DNA from: Serpula lacrymans var. lacrymans S7.9 | Lineage: Eukaryota; Basidiomycota; Agaricomycetes; Boletales; Serpulaceae | Length of the DNA stretch: 64,000 nucleotides | NCBI RefSeq assembly: GCF_000218685.1 | Contig: NW_006763307.1 | Location: forward strand, 124,001 to 188,000 | Direction of reading: 5' to 3' | Shown: positions 36,093-53,123 of the stretch, piece after piece | How the letters are laid out: every line of letters starts with the position of its first letter | Position numbering within the stretch: the first letter of the stretch is position 1 | Notes under the pieces: generated by a model | The model's database searches: none | What the model was told of the DNA's origin: nothing | The model's input: only the letters and a program-made list of their open reading frames with translations | Translations under genes and position numbers: made by a program

Positions 36093-37655
36093 ACTATATA
36101 AGTTGGATCGACAGGGCTAAAGAAGGGAAAGGAGGGAAAGAGAAGCAAAAGAGCGGGGAGTAAAAGTAAAAACCAACATACAAGCAAATTGATTTTATGG
36201 GGACCAATCCCTGCTGGCATTCCAAGGTACAACAGTTTGTGACGGGATCTTCACGGCAGTTCACCCGCAGAGCATTCCACAACGGACTAAGGATTGCCGT
36301 AGATACCAGACACTTACATACATACGAGCTAGCCATACGGGTGCGCCAAGTACGGATACGGATCACTCTACTAGTAGCTCTGGACCCCCGTCAGAATTTC
36401 ATTTCGTCTTTATGAAAAAGTCTTCGGATAAAGGCTTCCACTGAGTTCGGTTCGAGATGATGAGTCTGCAACTTGAATGTGATTCACGTCACATTCAAGG
36501 TTCATCGATGCGTTCATGTTGGCCTTGGAGCATATTAGGAACCAGACCCATCATGATTATGCATTATGGACGTAACTTCATTCCTCCGTGGTTGCGATAA
36601 CTTCCAGTCGAAGTGGAACGTCCTGAGACGGCTCGATCGAGTCGGACTTCGGATTTAGAAACAGAAACAGGGACCAAAACGTCAACGGAGCAGTTCACTG
36701 AATTATTTATACAGTGACAGACAGGTTGTAGGCAGCGATTATAACGGAATCAGTTACACAAAAAAATCTTAGAGCTATGCTTCTTGACATATACGTTACT
36801 ATTAGTCCCAAGTTGGCGCCTGGAGGTTGAAGAGGGGACTCAATTAAAGGCTAATAAGGACTTGGATGAGGAGACGGAGGTACGTTAACTTCAAGCTCTG
36901 TGCGCAAGGATTACAGTGGGCGGATATACGGATAGACTACATCCTGATGTTCAACAAAATTGAAGCTGCACACTTTTGATGGCCTCAACCATAACTTGAT
37001 TTGGCTTCTTTTCTCACTGGCCCCGTCAGGGTGGCTCAACAATAGAGCAGGAATTACATATAGAGGACAGGGCTAAGAAACTTGTTATTCAGATAACGTG
37101 TCCGTGAACATATTCAATACCAATACGAAGAAGATGGACAAACCCAGAGTTGGTCGTTGTTACAAGTGCCGCTCAATTCTAAGAGTTCACCCGTCGAACT
37201 GAACTCGCCATCATGAGTCCATCCGCCCCGTGTTAACTGGCTATATCTCGACTAGGCCAATCCAATGTCTAGTGTGTATCATATGGATGGCCGGTCCAAA
37301 CTCTCAATCGAGCACGACAAAAATCAGGCGACAGTCACTGTACTGCTCCTGTTGATGAGGATCGTGAATTTTGGCTGTGCGCACCTAGTAAGAATATATG
37401 TCGAAGCTTGTCTGATCATTTCAAGTACCTGCAATGGACTTGCATTGCATAGGTGATGGATCTGGTTTGCTTGAACTGAATGATTAGCAAGGTCAAAGCA
37501 AGTCCTTCGCTAAAGACCGAACAACGCCTTTCGCGTCGCGCGTACAGTCACAGTCACGTCACACCCTGTTTCCTAGCCTCACCACGACATCCCACAAACA
37601 GGCATGACAGTAAGCATTTTGAGGTTTTTCTCTTTTTTAATAGCGTTTACACAGG
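36093..37655. other. 1.5-kb intergenic region upstream of ISWI
   Basis: Lies between divergent starts. Short frames only. A near-palindromic GTGATTCACGTCACATTCA stretch near 36479 is noted without a role. No gene supported. Confidence 0.4.
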
Positions 37656-42116
<4,461 letters not shown>

Positions 42117-42394
42117 GGCCTGTGCTTCTGATGATGCTGTATTCGTTTCCTTCATGCTATCCATGTATAACAGGCAAATACATACATATGTAGAGTATTA
42201 TCCTTGATTTAATTCATCCCGAGGTGGGCAAATCATGCAACAGGCGTGAGATTAATGGCAATTTATGTATATACCGCTCGGACGCCCACTCTAAGTAAAT
42301 ACAACATTGATAGCCTTCGAGAAAGAGAGAATGTCATTGGATTGTGTATGAATACTTGTATGGTGTATGGTGCGTGTCATGGACGGTGGACCCC

Positions 42395-43717
42395 TCAGTC
42401 GACCTTTACATAGCGAGCGTCTTTTCCTTTGGTCTGGGCTGATCCTGATTTCTTACTAGCGATGTAATGCTGTCGCTTTTCGAGATCTAACGTGTGTTTG
42501 GCTCAATGTGAGAATCTGGCGCAAAGGACAGGGGTAACCTACCATGTGCCCACATTGCAGCACCTATGCGATTGGAGACGGTGAAAATGAGACCAACTAT
42601 GGGGATGTCCTCCAATAGTGCAGCCGCAAACCCGAAAACTACAACACGATACTTTTCAGACATTGGTTAGGACGTAGAACAAACTGCTTACACCAGTAAT
42701 CCCATTTACGTTCCTCGATGAAAACAGCCGTTTGCTGCGTGGTCATTTTCTTGGATTCGAAGTACTGCAACACTCATGAATATGTGACCTCGTTTAACAG
42801 CCTGTCGCAGTACGAACCGGTTTGTGCAAGTATTCAGCAGTGCTCATGGCTTTGAACCAAGCCGAGATTATCGTTCCGAAGAACGGATAGAGCGACAGGG
42901 GTAACAGTAAAACTTGATTATACAAAATTGGTCAGTTCGAATGACATTTTTTCACGGAATAAATTACTGTGCACCTTTGTGAATGATAAACCGTGCGATC
43001 CATGTCTTGAACATCCTTTGAATGCGTCCACGTGCACGTTGGTCGACAAACGGAGGGAACTCCCATTCCTCAACGTAGGGTTGCCAGAATTCGGGGCCCT
43101 TCCCTCTGGAGGCGACGGTTTGGTCCCAAACGCGCTGTCGCGCTACACGGATATTACGAGATAGGAAGAAGTTGAGTACCGAGGTCAGCTGTGTGCCTAG
43201 AAATAGCACCGTGACATCTGCATGACCACAAAAAACGATAAGACTATATAAATAACACAGCGTGCAAGGGACTGACAAGTAGATATATTGAATGGGAGGT
43301 GAAAACCCAGGATGGATTCATGTGATAACTCGTCTGCAGTCTGCGAGAGCTGGGTGAGGTAACTGAAGGAGAAGATGGATGACGGGTTGCTGAGAGCTGC
43401 TTTGATTATTCTCTTTTGAATCCCATATGTCAACAGCGTCTGCAAGCACGGCAAACGAGTTAGGGGGGAATAAAATTTGTCTGGACTAAATGACGCACCC
43501 AGACGAATCCGACTATCAGACCTCTACTTGCACCATGTCGACATTTATCCCATGCAGGGGCATAAAGAGATTTATCCGTAAACAATCTGTAGACGCCAAC
43601 GACCACGTATGCTGGAGGAAAGCGAAGGCGCAGCGAGGCCCGAGCTAGAGCAGGAGGAATGTGCTCGGATGGTGGAAGCTGACCACCAAACTGGCCTTTA
43701 TCTGAGGCTACGGACAT
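42395..43717 (-). CDS. EI24/RRT8-like multi-pass membrane protein
   Basis: It starts MSVASDKGQFGGQLPPSEHI (ATG at 43717). The spliced protein has hydrophobic helices alternating with ARQRVWDQTVASRGKGPEFW, STAEYLHKPYFESKKMTTQQ, FIEERKWDYW, then ALLEDIPIVGLIFTVSNRIG and AAMWAHDLEKRQHYIASKK, ending DARYVKVD. The last two segments match fungal proteins grouped with the EI24 domain (yeast RRT8/LDS, outer spore wall and lipid droplet proteins). The exact role in basidiomycetes is unknown to me. It shares a 208-bp divergent promoter with the PRXL2-like gene and ends tail-to-tail with ISWI (278 bp). Moderate confidence in the family. Confidence 0.6.
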
Positions 43718-43925
43718 GGCAGACAAATATGAAGAAGCCTTGAATGGAAAGCTGTTTTACAATCGCAAAAGGCGTTTGAACTTGAATGAAAGAAACAGAG
43801 ATGCGGCAGAGCAAAGAATGCATGCATCATTCAGGCTGCCATCATGGGCTGTGCCGCTCGGCTACCAGTCGCGCGAGCCCCTCTCTTGTACTAACTTGTA
43901 CTTGAATTCTACTGCGGTTACTAGT

Positions 43926-44937
43926 ATGACAGACTTCAGTGCTGTTCCCCAAGCCAACGCCATTTCTCAAGCTGCTCAGCTCGAGGTCCTCGACGCTAAC
44001 GGAAATTCAGTTCGATTCGGGTCCTTGTTTGAAGACACCACCACCATCGTTGTCTTCATTCGTTCGTCGTCTTCTCTTTCGTCTTGAACGCGGCTGACAG
44101 AAGCTCATTTATCATTGATAGGTCACTTTTTTTGCGGCGTATGTTAGTATTACTTGCACAGTAATCGCAGTGATTAATCTTCATAACAGAGCTGCCAGGT
44201 TCGTCGATCCGAAGTCAAGGGGGTGGTGGGATCATTGTTTAGCGCCATTGAAATCCTAGGACTATGTCGTGCAGCTGGCCTCCGTTCAGCCTGAGGTTCT
44301 GAAAGCTGGAAAGAAGGTCGTAGTCATAGGTTGTGGTGACTGGCAACCGATTCAATTCTATGCAGGTGTGGGGTATTCTATAGCAGCTTGGCGCGTATCC
44401 AAAGTGACCACTGTCATTTCACAGAGACGACAGGATTCCAAGGTCCCATATTTGCCGACCCTACTCGAAAACTATATGTGACCCTTGGTATGACTATTGA
44501 AAATCTCCAAGGAACACCAGCAGGGGAGAAGCGTCGTAGCTATCTGCAACGCGGAGACATCTCTAATGCTCTTGCCAGCATATGGGTATTCACACACGTC
44601 CTTGTTTCGTATACCATTTCCCCACTGATCGTGCTTGCAGAGAGGACCATTGAAGAAACCTACGTTAATGGGCAAACAAGGAAACATCTCTCAACTAGGA
44701 GGTGAATTCATTTTTGGACCTGGTAGGGGCTCACGTTTTTATTAGCTAAGGACAGGACGCTGACAACCATCTAATAGGCCAGCAGTGCTCTTTTGCTGCC
44801 CGTATGCGACACACCCAGGATCGTAAGTGCTTCCAACAGTAGAATCGCGAGTGCCCAGGTACAAGGACTAATACCCACTTACCTTCTCAGATGTGGAAAT
44901 TTCAGACCTTATGAAAGCTGCAGGTTTAGAGCTGTAA
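43926..44937 (+). CDS. AhpC/TSA-type thioredoxin-fold protein (PRXL2/AAED1-like)
   Basis: Peroxiredoxin-like 2 family; predicted cytosolic redox protein, reaction not proven. It starts MTDFSAVPQANAISQAAQLE, then VLDANGNSVRFGSLFEDTTT and VVFIRHFFCGSCQDYVVQLA, where C-G-S-C is the expected redox motif. Next come KKVVVIGCGDWQPIQFYAG, FADPTRKLYVTLGM, GPGQQCSFAARMRHTQDHVE, ending MKAAGLEL. The motif is assembled from a 17-nt exon (44122-44138) and a 9-nt exon (44190-44198). An in-frame upstream ATG-containing stretch (from 43716) overlaps the divergent promoter and is not part of the family, so I chose 43926. It is tail-to-tail with the permease, 207 bp apart. Confidence 0.75.
44190..44198 (+). 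other. Nine-nucleotide exon of the PRXL2-like gene
   Basis: AGCTGCCAG lies between an AG acceptor and a GT donor and encodes S-C-Q. Skipping it also keeps the frame but deletes the second Cys of CxxC. Confidence 0.7.
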
Positions 44938-45144
44938 ATAGGTCTATTGAATCGAAGATGGATACTGGATTAGCCGGACGTCAGTTTTACAATAGCAATT
45001 AGGACTTGACATTTCTTATGATTCATAAACTTGCTCAAAGTGGCCATGTTGATGCCGAAACAGAATAAATTATAGCAATTGTACAGTATGACCCACAGTA
45101 ACAAATATAGTGAACTATACCGCCAAGTTCAAACAAAATACAGT

Positions 45145-47181
45145 CTATCTACCAGTGAGCCGGATCTCCAACCATCGTAAAGGAGGATATGTCACAGCTG
45201 CAAACCCCGCTGCCAGCTAGGGGAAAAAATTGAGTGCCATTGATAGTAATCAGAAACAACTCCCTACCTCGAAACCCAAGTCAGCGCCGTATATAGCGCC
45301 ACCTGCCATTTTCCCCAGAGGTCCAGTATACCAAGCCTACAAGCGAAGCATTGTAAGCGAGTGCAACGGTGATAGAACAAAAGTCTTACTTCTGACATCC
45401 CAACAACAGCGCCAGCCACGCCAAAGCAGCCTGCCAAGATACCTGCGACACCCAAAGGAAGACTATGCCAAGAAAGAGTTGTGAGGAGCAAGGTATGTAT
45501 CAATGTGATCACCACTTACCGAGAAGGCGAATCATAATCATCCAAGTTATACCCTCCCAACGGACCATTTTTCCGCCGGAAAATGAAATGCTCTTCAGCA
45601 ACGATGACGATAAAGAATGCCGTCCAGTAGCTGAGAATACTCAAGAAATTCGACAAAATCGCCGAGAAATGGTCACGGCCTGCAACACCTGCGACAGTAT
45701 AGATAACGAAAGCAAGGAATGTCCAGAAAAAACGGGGAATGAGCGCAAAGGGACGGCCAAGTGCTTGCATTGAGAGTCCCGCTGAATAAGTGTTTGGAAT
45801 ATTATTCCCGCTGAGACAGAGGTCAGAGAATGTTGAGGGTTCGGCGGTGATGATCTTACATTACAGAGAAGGCAAGCAGGAAGAGAATAAACCGTCCCCC
45901 ACGGCCCCACGGCGATAGGACCTGGCCAATGAGACCTCCGGTACTTCCATCGGCATAGGCTTGGACGTATACCGGGTCTGTAATAGTCATAAGGGCCGCA
46001 CCGAGGGTGACAACAAAGCTGATCGGAAGCCACAACCCAAAGAATGTCAGTACAAAGACCCTCATGGGAGGTGTGTTAGCAGGAAGACGGCAATTGTAGT
46101 CTGCGGCCACGGGGGCCCACTGTTGCGTTGCGATGATTTAGCGTCAGGGCGATAGATCAGGTAGATCACATACACCAGTAAATGAGCCAAAAACAATTCC
46201 GCCGAAGCTCATGACGTCTGCAGATAACGCCCGACCTGTGTCCTCCAGTGGTTTTTGTGCGTTGATATCGAAACCAGCTTTTCCGCCAAGGCCCCATAGG
46301 AAAAGCATGATAAGCAATGTCACCATCCAAGCGTAACGCTCGTAAATATGTACGACGTTGTACCCGATGAAGCAAGGAATCAAACAGCAGACACCGATAA
46401 TGATGATGCCCACGACGAGAGGGAGGGTGCCTGGATTAATGTTGGCGAGGGTCTGGCCACCTAGGATGACGGCTGTCACTGAAAAACCAAGCCTAGGGAA
46501 CATAAGTACCGAATTATTTTGAGTCGGAAGCTCACACGTACTGCGTAAGGATATTGAGAATAGAGTAGATGGTGCCGCCCACGTAGCCAGAACTAAAACG
46601 CGTGATGATCATGGTACGGAGGCCGGTGATTGGTCCCAAGGTCGCGATAAAAGCAGTTGCGACACCGCCCAAAGCGCCGAAACAGAATATCGTCGCGATG
46701 GCATGGCTAAGAGGGCCACACGGTCAGCTCGTGATAAAGTCTAAATAAACGTGACTGACGGTAAGGTCAAGGAAAATGCAGCTTGACCTAGAACGCCGAC
46801 AGGAATCGTTGTTAGAACCATATTTACGGACCTAATATCTAAGTTAAAGAAATAAGCAAAGCGCCGGGAGTGAAGCGACTTACCACCACATGAGCAGACT
46901 GAATAACACGTTAGCTACGATTTGCGAGGGCAATCAAACATGATAACAGACTTATTCCATATGTTCTTAACCTCCCGCTGATCCTCTGGTACTCGCTCGA
47001 CACCTCTAGCTTCGACTCCACTGGCAAAAAGCTTCGATAGCAAAGGACCTAAAGCACCATAACGCTTTGCGATGACGCGGTCGGGTGTACCCTCAGCGGC
47101 TTCAACCTCGTAAACATCTGGCTCTGAAGGGGTGACATTTTTCTCCTTGTCCTCTAGAGAATAATCCTGGCTGCCAGGCAT
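45145..47181 (-). CDS. NCS1 purine-cytosine permease (FCY2-like)
   Basis: Plasma-membrane symporter for purines/cytosine, about 12 helices. It starts MPGSQDYSLEDKEKNVTPSE (ATG at 47181) with a hydrophilic N-tail, then RYGALGPLLSKLFASGVEAR and REVKNIW. The core follows: VNMVLTTIPVGVLGQAAF, ATIFCFGALGGVATAFIATLG, ITRFSSGYVGGTIYSILNIL, GFSVTAVILGGQTLANIN, and GIVFGSFTGWAPVAADYNCR, the family's W-x-P-x-x-x-D-Y segment near the substrate site. Then come LPISFVVTLGAALMTI, NNIPNTYSAGLSMQALGR, YWTAFFIVIVAEEHFIFR, and the end LEIRLTGR (stop 45145). Length is about 520-530 residues, normal. No break. It is head-to-head with beta-COP over 1.1 kb. Confidence 0.88.
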
Positions 47182-48282
47182 TAGGGAGCTGTCGAGGGTG
47201 TTGAACCGACTACGACGGGAGTAAAGGGTAGAAGTTGAATATTTGAATGCTATGAAAGTAATTTCACATTTTTGGACGAGCTCCGGAGCAAAGCACAAGG
47301 TCACCGGACCAGATAGCGATAAGTATTAGCTTTTTTCGACCCGATTCTTTGATGCGCCATATGAATTTTAGCTATTTTCTCACCCGTCCGGGAGGGCATC
47401 CACTAACAAGGCTGAAAGTCGGTCGGCGCCGCCGGCGAGCCGACTACTCCGAGTAACCTTATCACATAGCGAGCGAATAGATTGCGAATAGTGATCTGCA
47501 CACGCTTCTGATCTTTTTGCAACCTCCACCCGACGCCGCGACGCCGTGACCATCAACCATCGAATGGCCTGCATGTTTCATACAAGTTGCTCGAACGTTC
47601 AATACTGTCTGTTAAGCCTCATCCAATGAACACTATCCGTTATCGGTTCGAGAGTTGGCGTGAATCTTGGTCTTGCATCCTCTCGCTACCAATATTTCCA
47701 GTCCAAGATATATTGCAACAGGGTTGGGTGGTCATGCCAGTCAAACGCACAGTCTCTATTGGTTTGTACTCTACTTCATTGGGTTTCATTTGGCACCTCC
47801 TAGTTATTAGATGGGTTCACTCACCGAGGTACGTTTCCAAAAAAATTTTACATCTCGCCCATACAATGACATCCTTACATGCACTTCCTTAAGGTATAGC
47901 TGTCTATTAAGCTTTTGATATCCTGATACATGAATCCAATGGAAATTATCTTGCTGTGAAACGTGTGTTATGTGTGGAATTGCAGCATATGCTGTGTTTC
48001 GCCAAGAGCTGGACCGGATATCATCAACTTGAAGGGTCTATTCAATTGAGGTGCCATCATGCTAGTCGAATGATAATTTATGTATACGCTCTCCTGAAAT
48101 GCTTGCTCGTAAATTTATGCTCCACAACTCTATGTGACTCGATTTTTACTTTGAGACTGGGTAAAGTATATATGGTATTCATTTCCCACGCCCGATTTTG
48201 CATTGAGGCCTGTGCTGTCTGTACACGACGAAGCACACTATAATATCGAGCTCGCCAGTCGTCGTGTCCATCCACATCAATC
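47182..48282. other. Divergent upstream region, permease / beta-COP
   Basis: 1.1 kb. A 101-codon frame (47587-47892) and a 95-codon frame (47956-48243) show no recognisable motif. No RNA gene was seen. Confidence 0.45.
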
Positions 48283-51200
48283 ATGTCGACAGAGGCGCCA
48301 TGCTACACCGTCGTATTTGAAGACAGCTCAGAGTCTCCTTCAACACAGGAGCTACGGGCTTCTCTGGAGAAAGGTTCAGACGAAGACAAAATCGACACGT
48401 TGCGTAGAATCATAGTTGCGACAATCAATGGAAACCCACAGGTGCGCTGACAAGTCTTGTAGTTATCATCCGTTTGTTTAATGGATCTCACACAACATGC
48501 TAGCCAACGCTCTTGATGCCAATCATACAATATGTCTTGCCCTCACGAAATAAAGCGCTGAAGAAACTACTACACTTCTACTGGGAAGTTTGTCCAAAGT
48601 ATGATGACAACGGCAAACTGAAGCAGGAAATGATTTTGGTCGTGTAAGACATACTATATGCTGCTATCCAACGACTAACTGACTATTCCCTAAAGTAATG
48701 CCATCCGAAACGATCTCGTAAGTACCTCTACAAAACCCTAAGCTGTTTATTATATGCCCTTTCCTTTCAAGCAACACCCGAACGAATATATTCGTGGCGC
48801 GACGCTACGTTTCCTCCAGAAAATCTCCAAAGACGCCGAACTACTCGAACCACTCGTACCCATCTGTCGATCGTGCCTAGAGCACCGACATTCGTACGTC
48901 CGAAAAAATGCTGTCTTCGCCGTGTACACTATCTATCGAGAATTCGAAAACCTCATCCCCGATGCCCCCGAACTCATGCAGACCTTCCTAGCTGCTGAAT
49001 CTGATGCGACATGCAAGCGTAATGCTTTCGTCTTCTTGGCCCAGTGTGCGATGCCCAAGGCTGTCGAATGGATGGTGAGCGTATACGATCAGATCTCAGG
49101 CCTCGATGAGTTGCTGCAGATGAGCATTATCGAGGTCATTCGTCTGGACTGTAAAAGTGATTCGACTCATAGGGTAAGTCAGTTTGTAGTATATGGAGTC
49201 GTTGGCTGATTGTTTGTGGTATAGTCTCGGTATATTCGTTGTATTTTTGAACTCTTGAACGCTTCATCGCACGCCGTCAAATATGAAGCAGCCACGACAC
49301 TTACTACCCTCACGCAAAACCCTGCCGCAGTTAAAGGCAAGGCATATCTTTTTACTTATATGTGCTGTGTAATTAACTTCACATGTCAGCTGCTGCATCC
49401 TGTTTCGTCAATCTTGTGATCAAGGAGTCGGACAACAACGTGAAACTCATTGTTTTGGACCGCCTTGATGTTTTACGGTCGAAACATGGTCATGTCTTGG
49501 ATGGTCTTATCATGGATGTACTCCAAGTTTTGTCCAGGTTAGTTCAGGTTATATTTCTAACCTAATTTACACACTCTAACGTTTCTAACTTTTCTATCGA
49601 AGTGCTGATATGGAAGTTCGTCGCAAAGCAATGAGCATCGTCTTGAGCATGACATCAAGTCGTAACGTTGAAGAGGTCGTTCTCTTCCTCAAGAAACAGC
49701 TTCAAAAGACCCAAGAACAGGAATACGAAAAAGTAAACACTCTTTCTTCCTCATTCTACCATTGCTGATTTTGTTCTGTTTTAGGCCCCAGAGTACAGGC
49801 AGTTACTGGTCCAATCTATTCATGTCATGGCAATTAGATTCTCTGAAGTCGCCGCAAGTGTGGTCCACGCATTAATGGAGTTCTTGGGCGATTCAAACAA
49901 CCCATCTGCTCTAGATGTTGTTGCCTTCGTTCGGTATGTTTTTAATTTCTTAAAGCGTTGCCACGTGATCATGATGGTTGTGATTTTGTAGCGAGGTTGT
50001 CGAAAAGTTCCCTAATCTCCGCCAGACAATTTGTGACAAGCTCGTTCAAACTCTCAGCGAGATAAAATCAGGCAAAGTTTTCCGCGGGGTCTTGTGGATA
50101 CTGGGAGAGTATGTGGAGGGTCTCGCAGATATACAGAGCACGTTACAGGAGTTAAGGAAGGTCTTAGGAGAGATACCAATATTGGCGTCGGAGCAGAGGT
50201 TGTTGGATGAAGCCGGTGGTGAGGGCGATGATGACGATGCAAAGAAGGAAGACAAACCAAAGGCGGAGAGCAGCGGACGTCCACGGGTACTCGCTGACGG
50301 TACATACGCTACAGAAACCGCCTACACGAGTACTAGTACTGCCAGGTTGGAGGCCGTGAAAGCCGCGGCCAAGCCACCACTCAGAGGTGAGCAGTGCCCA
50401 GAAATATTCTGTTCCTATTTTTTCATGCAAGTCATTAACGTGGTATTGGTCTGTAGCTTTGATACTAGGGGGAGATTTCTTCACGGGAGCTGTATTGGCT
50501 GCCGCCCTGACAAAACTTGTTCTGAGATTCGACGGGTTGACAAGCGACCGTACCAAGTCTAATACACTCAGAGCCGAGGTTGGTTTTGTTTTAGCTGTGG
50601 TCGTAACAGTTGCTGACAGACTATGCAGGCTATGTTGATAATGACCTCAACGATTCGTGTGGGGCAATCTAAATTTGTCACAGTCCCGATAGACGAAGAC
50701 TCGAATGAGCGTATCCTCAGTTGCATCCAGACGTTGAGTGAACTACAAGAGAAACCGGCCGTGCAGGATATTTTCTTGAAGGACACGAAGGCTGCATATT
50801 CGAAGATGTTGGGTGCTCAAGAGGTGGGTTCTTGTCATACCATTTTTCATGGAGCACATGTATAATTAGGCTTCATACAGAAAAAGGCAGCAGAAAAGAA
50901 AGAGGTCGAAACTACGAAGACAGCTGCTGTTCAAGTCGATGATCTTCTAACATTCCGCCAATTTTCTAGAAAGTCGGCAGATGACCCTATCGATGTGAGG
51001 AACATGTAGCTGTTTTCTTTACTATTTCTCATCATCGCTTGCACCTAGTATGACGAAGACCTCGGAAGAGCGACTGGGGCTGGAGAAGTTCGCGAAGACT
51101 TTATTTCTAATCTTAGTCGAATCTCACAGCTTACTGGTAAATCAGCGATTGATATGTGTATCTTGATGTCTAATCTGTCAAACAGGTTTCTCCGACCCTA

Positions 51201-52205
51201 TATATGCAGAAGCATATGTCAAGATGCACGGCTTCGATATACTACTTGGTAAGGGAGATTAATTGATTCCTTGATTATCTTTACTGAGTTGGGTCGGAAG
51301 ATGTCCTCCTGGTAAATCAAACACCGAACACGCTGCAGAATCTCTGCCTCGACTTTGCGACTTTGGGTGATCTGAAACTAGTAGAGAGGCCAGCTGTTTA
51401 CACGATCGCTCCTCATGGCTTCCAGAGCATTAAAGCGACCATTAAGGTAAATAATTTTATTTCGTGCATTGTCCAGCTCTTTTTGAACTTATGGGATCTC
51501 TAGGTATCCTCTACGGAGACTGGCGTCATCTTTGGGAGCATCCTTTGGGAAGGTCCTGCTTTGGCTGAGTCCTGCGTTATACTGAATGATATCCACATCG
51601 ACATCATGGATTACATTAAACCAGCTTACTGCAACGAAGCTCAGGTGACTTTCATATCATTTCTTCCTGGCGTATCCCCTCATCATATTCTTTATAGTTC
51701 CGTAGCATGTGGACAGAGTTTGAATGGGAGAACAGGGTCAATGTATCCACAGTCATGTCGTAAGTAATCGCCACGCGTCACACTATGGCTTTGCTGATAC
51801 TCTGTAACAGTGATCCCCGGGAATACCTCAAGCATGTCATGAAGTCGACGAATATGTCATGTCTAACACCAGAGGGAGCAATGTCTGGAGATTGTGATTT
51901 CTTGTCAGCTAACATGTACGCGCGAAGCTTGTTCGGTACGTTTTCATGGTTGCATTCTTTAGTTTGCTTTTCTTTGCTCACGATGTCATAGGCGAGGATG
52001 CTCTTGCGAACTTGAGCATCGAGAAAACTGAGGCTGGAACAATCATTGGTCATGTCCGTATCCGTAGTAAGACTCAGGGTATCGCACTATCGCTAGGCGA
52101 TCGTATTACAATGGGTATGTAGTGGATTGATTCACTTGAAATCATCCAAGATTTGCTTACTGTATCACGTCACTAGCTCAAAAGGATAATAAACCACCTG
52201 TCTAG
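48283..52205 (+). CDS. SEC26: Coatomer subunit beta (beta-COP)
   Basis: Large subunit of the COPI vesicle coat, Golgi-to-ER traffic. It starts [20 protein letters not shown]. Adaptin-like HEAT repeats are clear: [80 protein letters not shown] and [12 protein letters not shown]. There is a charged linker with [10 protein letters not shown], then the coatomer beta C-terminal region and the appendage: [50 protein letters not shown] and [20 protein letters not shown], ending AQKDNKPPV. The product is about 950 residues, full length for the family. About 17 short introns; no lesion. Confidence 0.93.
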
Positions 52206-53123
52206 ACCACGAAGGGCTTTTATTTTCTCTCATACCTATACAATATGGTTCCAGGACTACATCCGAAAGTATATCATCGTGTTAGGCTATTACAATCGAA
52301 ACCCTGGTTGTAATCTTGGACTCGTGGTATCTAGAGGGGGGACCCTTGCAAACGACTTAATACACGTTTCTTTGACCTGCGCCCCAAGTTCATGTGTTAT
52401 AGCTTGTGAAATAAATCACGTCCCATCATGATGTTGATGCAACGAATAAGCTGCACTATACAGAATGTAGGTATGTGTTCCCACTCCCCGCCTTAGTGAT
52501 GTCACAATGTAACAAAGTCATCATATCAGGTTGATCATCATGATTGTGACTGAACTGTGTCTTTTCCAAGTCCCCGCTACTTCCAACCGCTATTGAGTTA
52601 CTCACACAGCGAGCATAGGACGGATACTCCACTGGCAGTGCCATGAGTTGGATCGACTTATAGTTGTCTGCGTAGCAGGGGATTAGGCTTGCTTTAAAAA
52701 AGTATACAGCGGGTGTCCTGCCAGTGCATCCCGAGAACAGAACTATATTGTGGTGCTCACTGCAGTATAGCCCGATCTAAGCTCCATAGAAGTATTGCGT
52801 AAGTTAATGATATCAGCATCTCACCGGTATGATATGTCAACAAAGGATGTTCTTGTGGTGAGTCTGTGCTTCTAATCTTGATGAAAGATGAAAAAGCGTC
52901 TTATGGATCAGACATCTTGCACTGGTTGGCATTGACAAGGGTCCTAAACCAAAATCAGTATCACAGCTCACGACGTTTCTGACGTGGACCATCTTGTCTC
53001 AGTCATCAGTGTGGTCACAATGGAAGGTTATGAAGTAGCCCTTTTCGGTCGTGGAGCGCCTACCAAGGTTGAAAAAGAAAAGTTGTTACTTACCATCTCC
53101 AACCATCTCCGACCTAGTATAAT
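52206..53123. other. Intergenic region, beta-COP to DUF6533 copy 3
   Basis: 0.9 kb with only short frames. Nothing supported. Confidence 0.45.

Noticed and set aside
43716..43925. In-frame N-terminal extension of the PRXL2-like gene
   Set aside because: It overlaps the start of the divergent EI24-like gene and has no family similarity; MTDFSAVP at 43926 is the better start.
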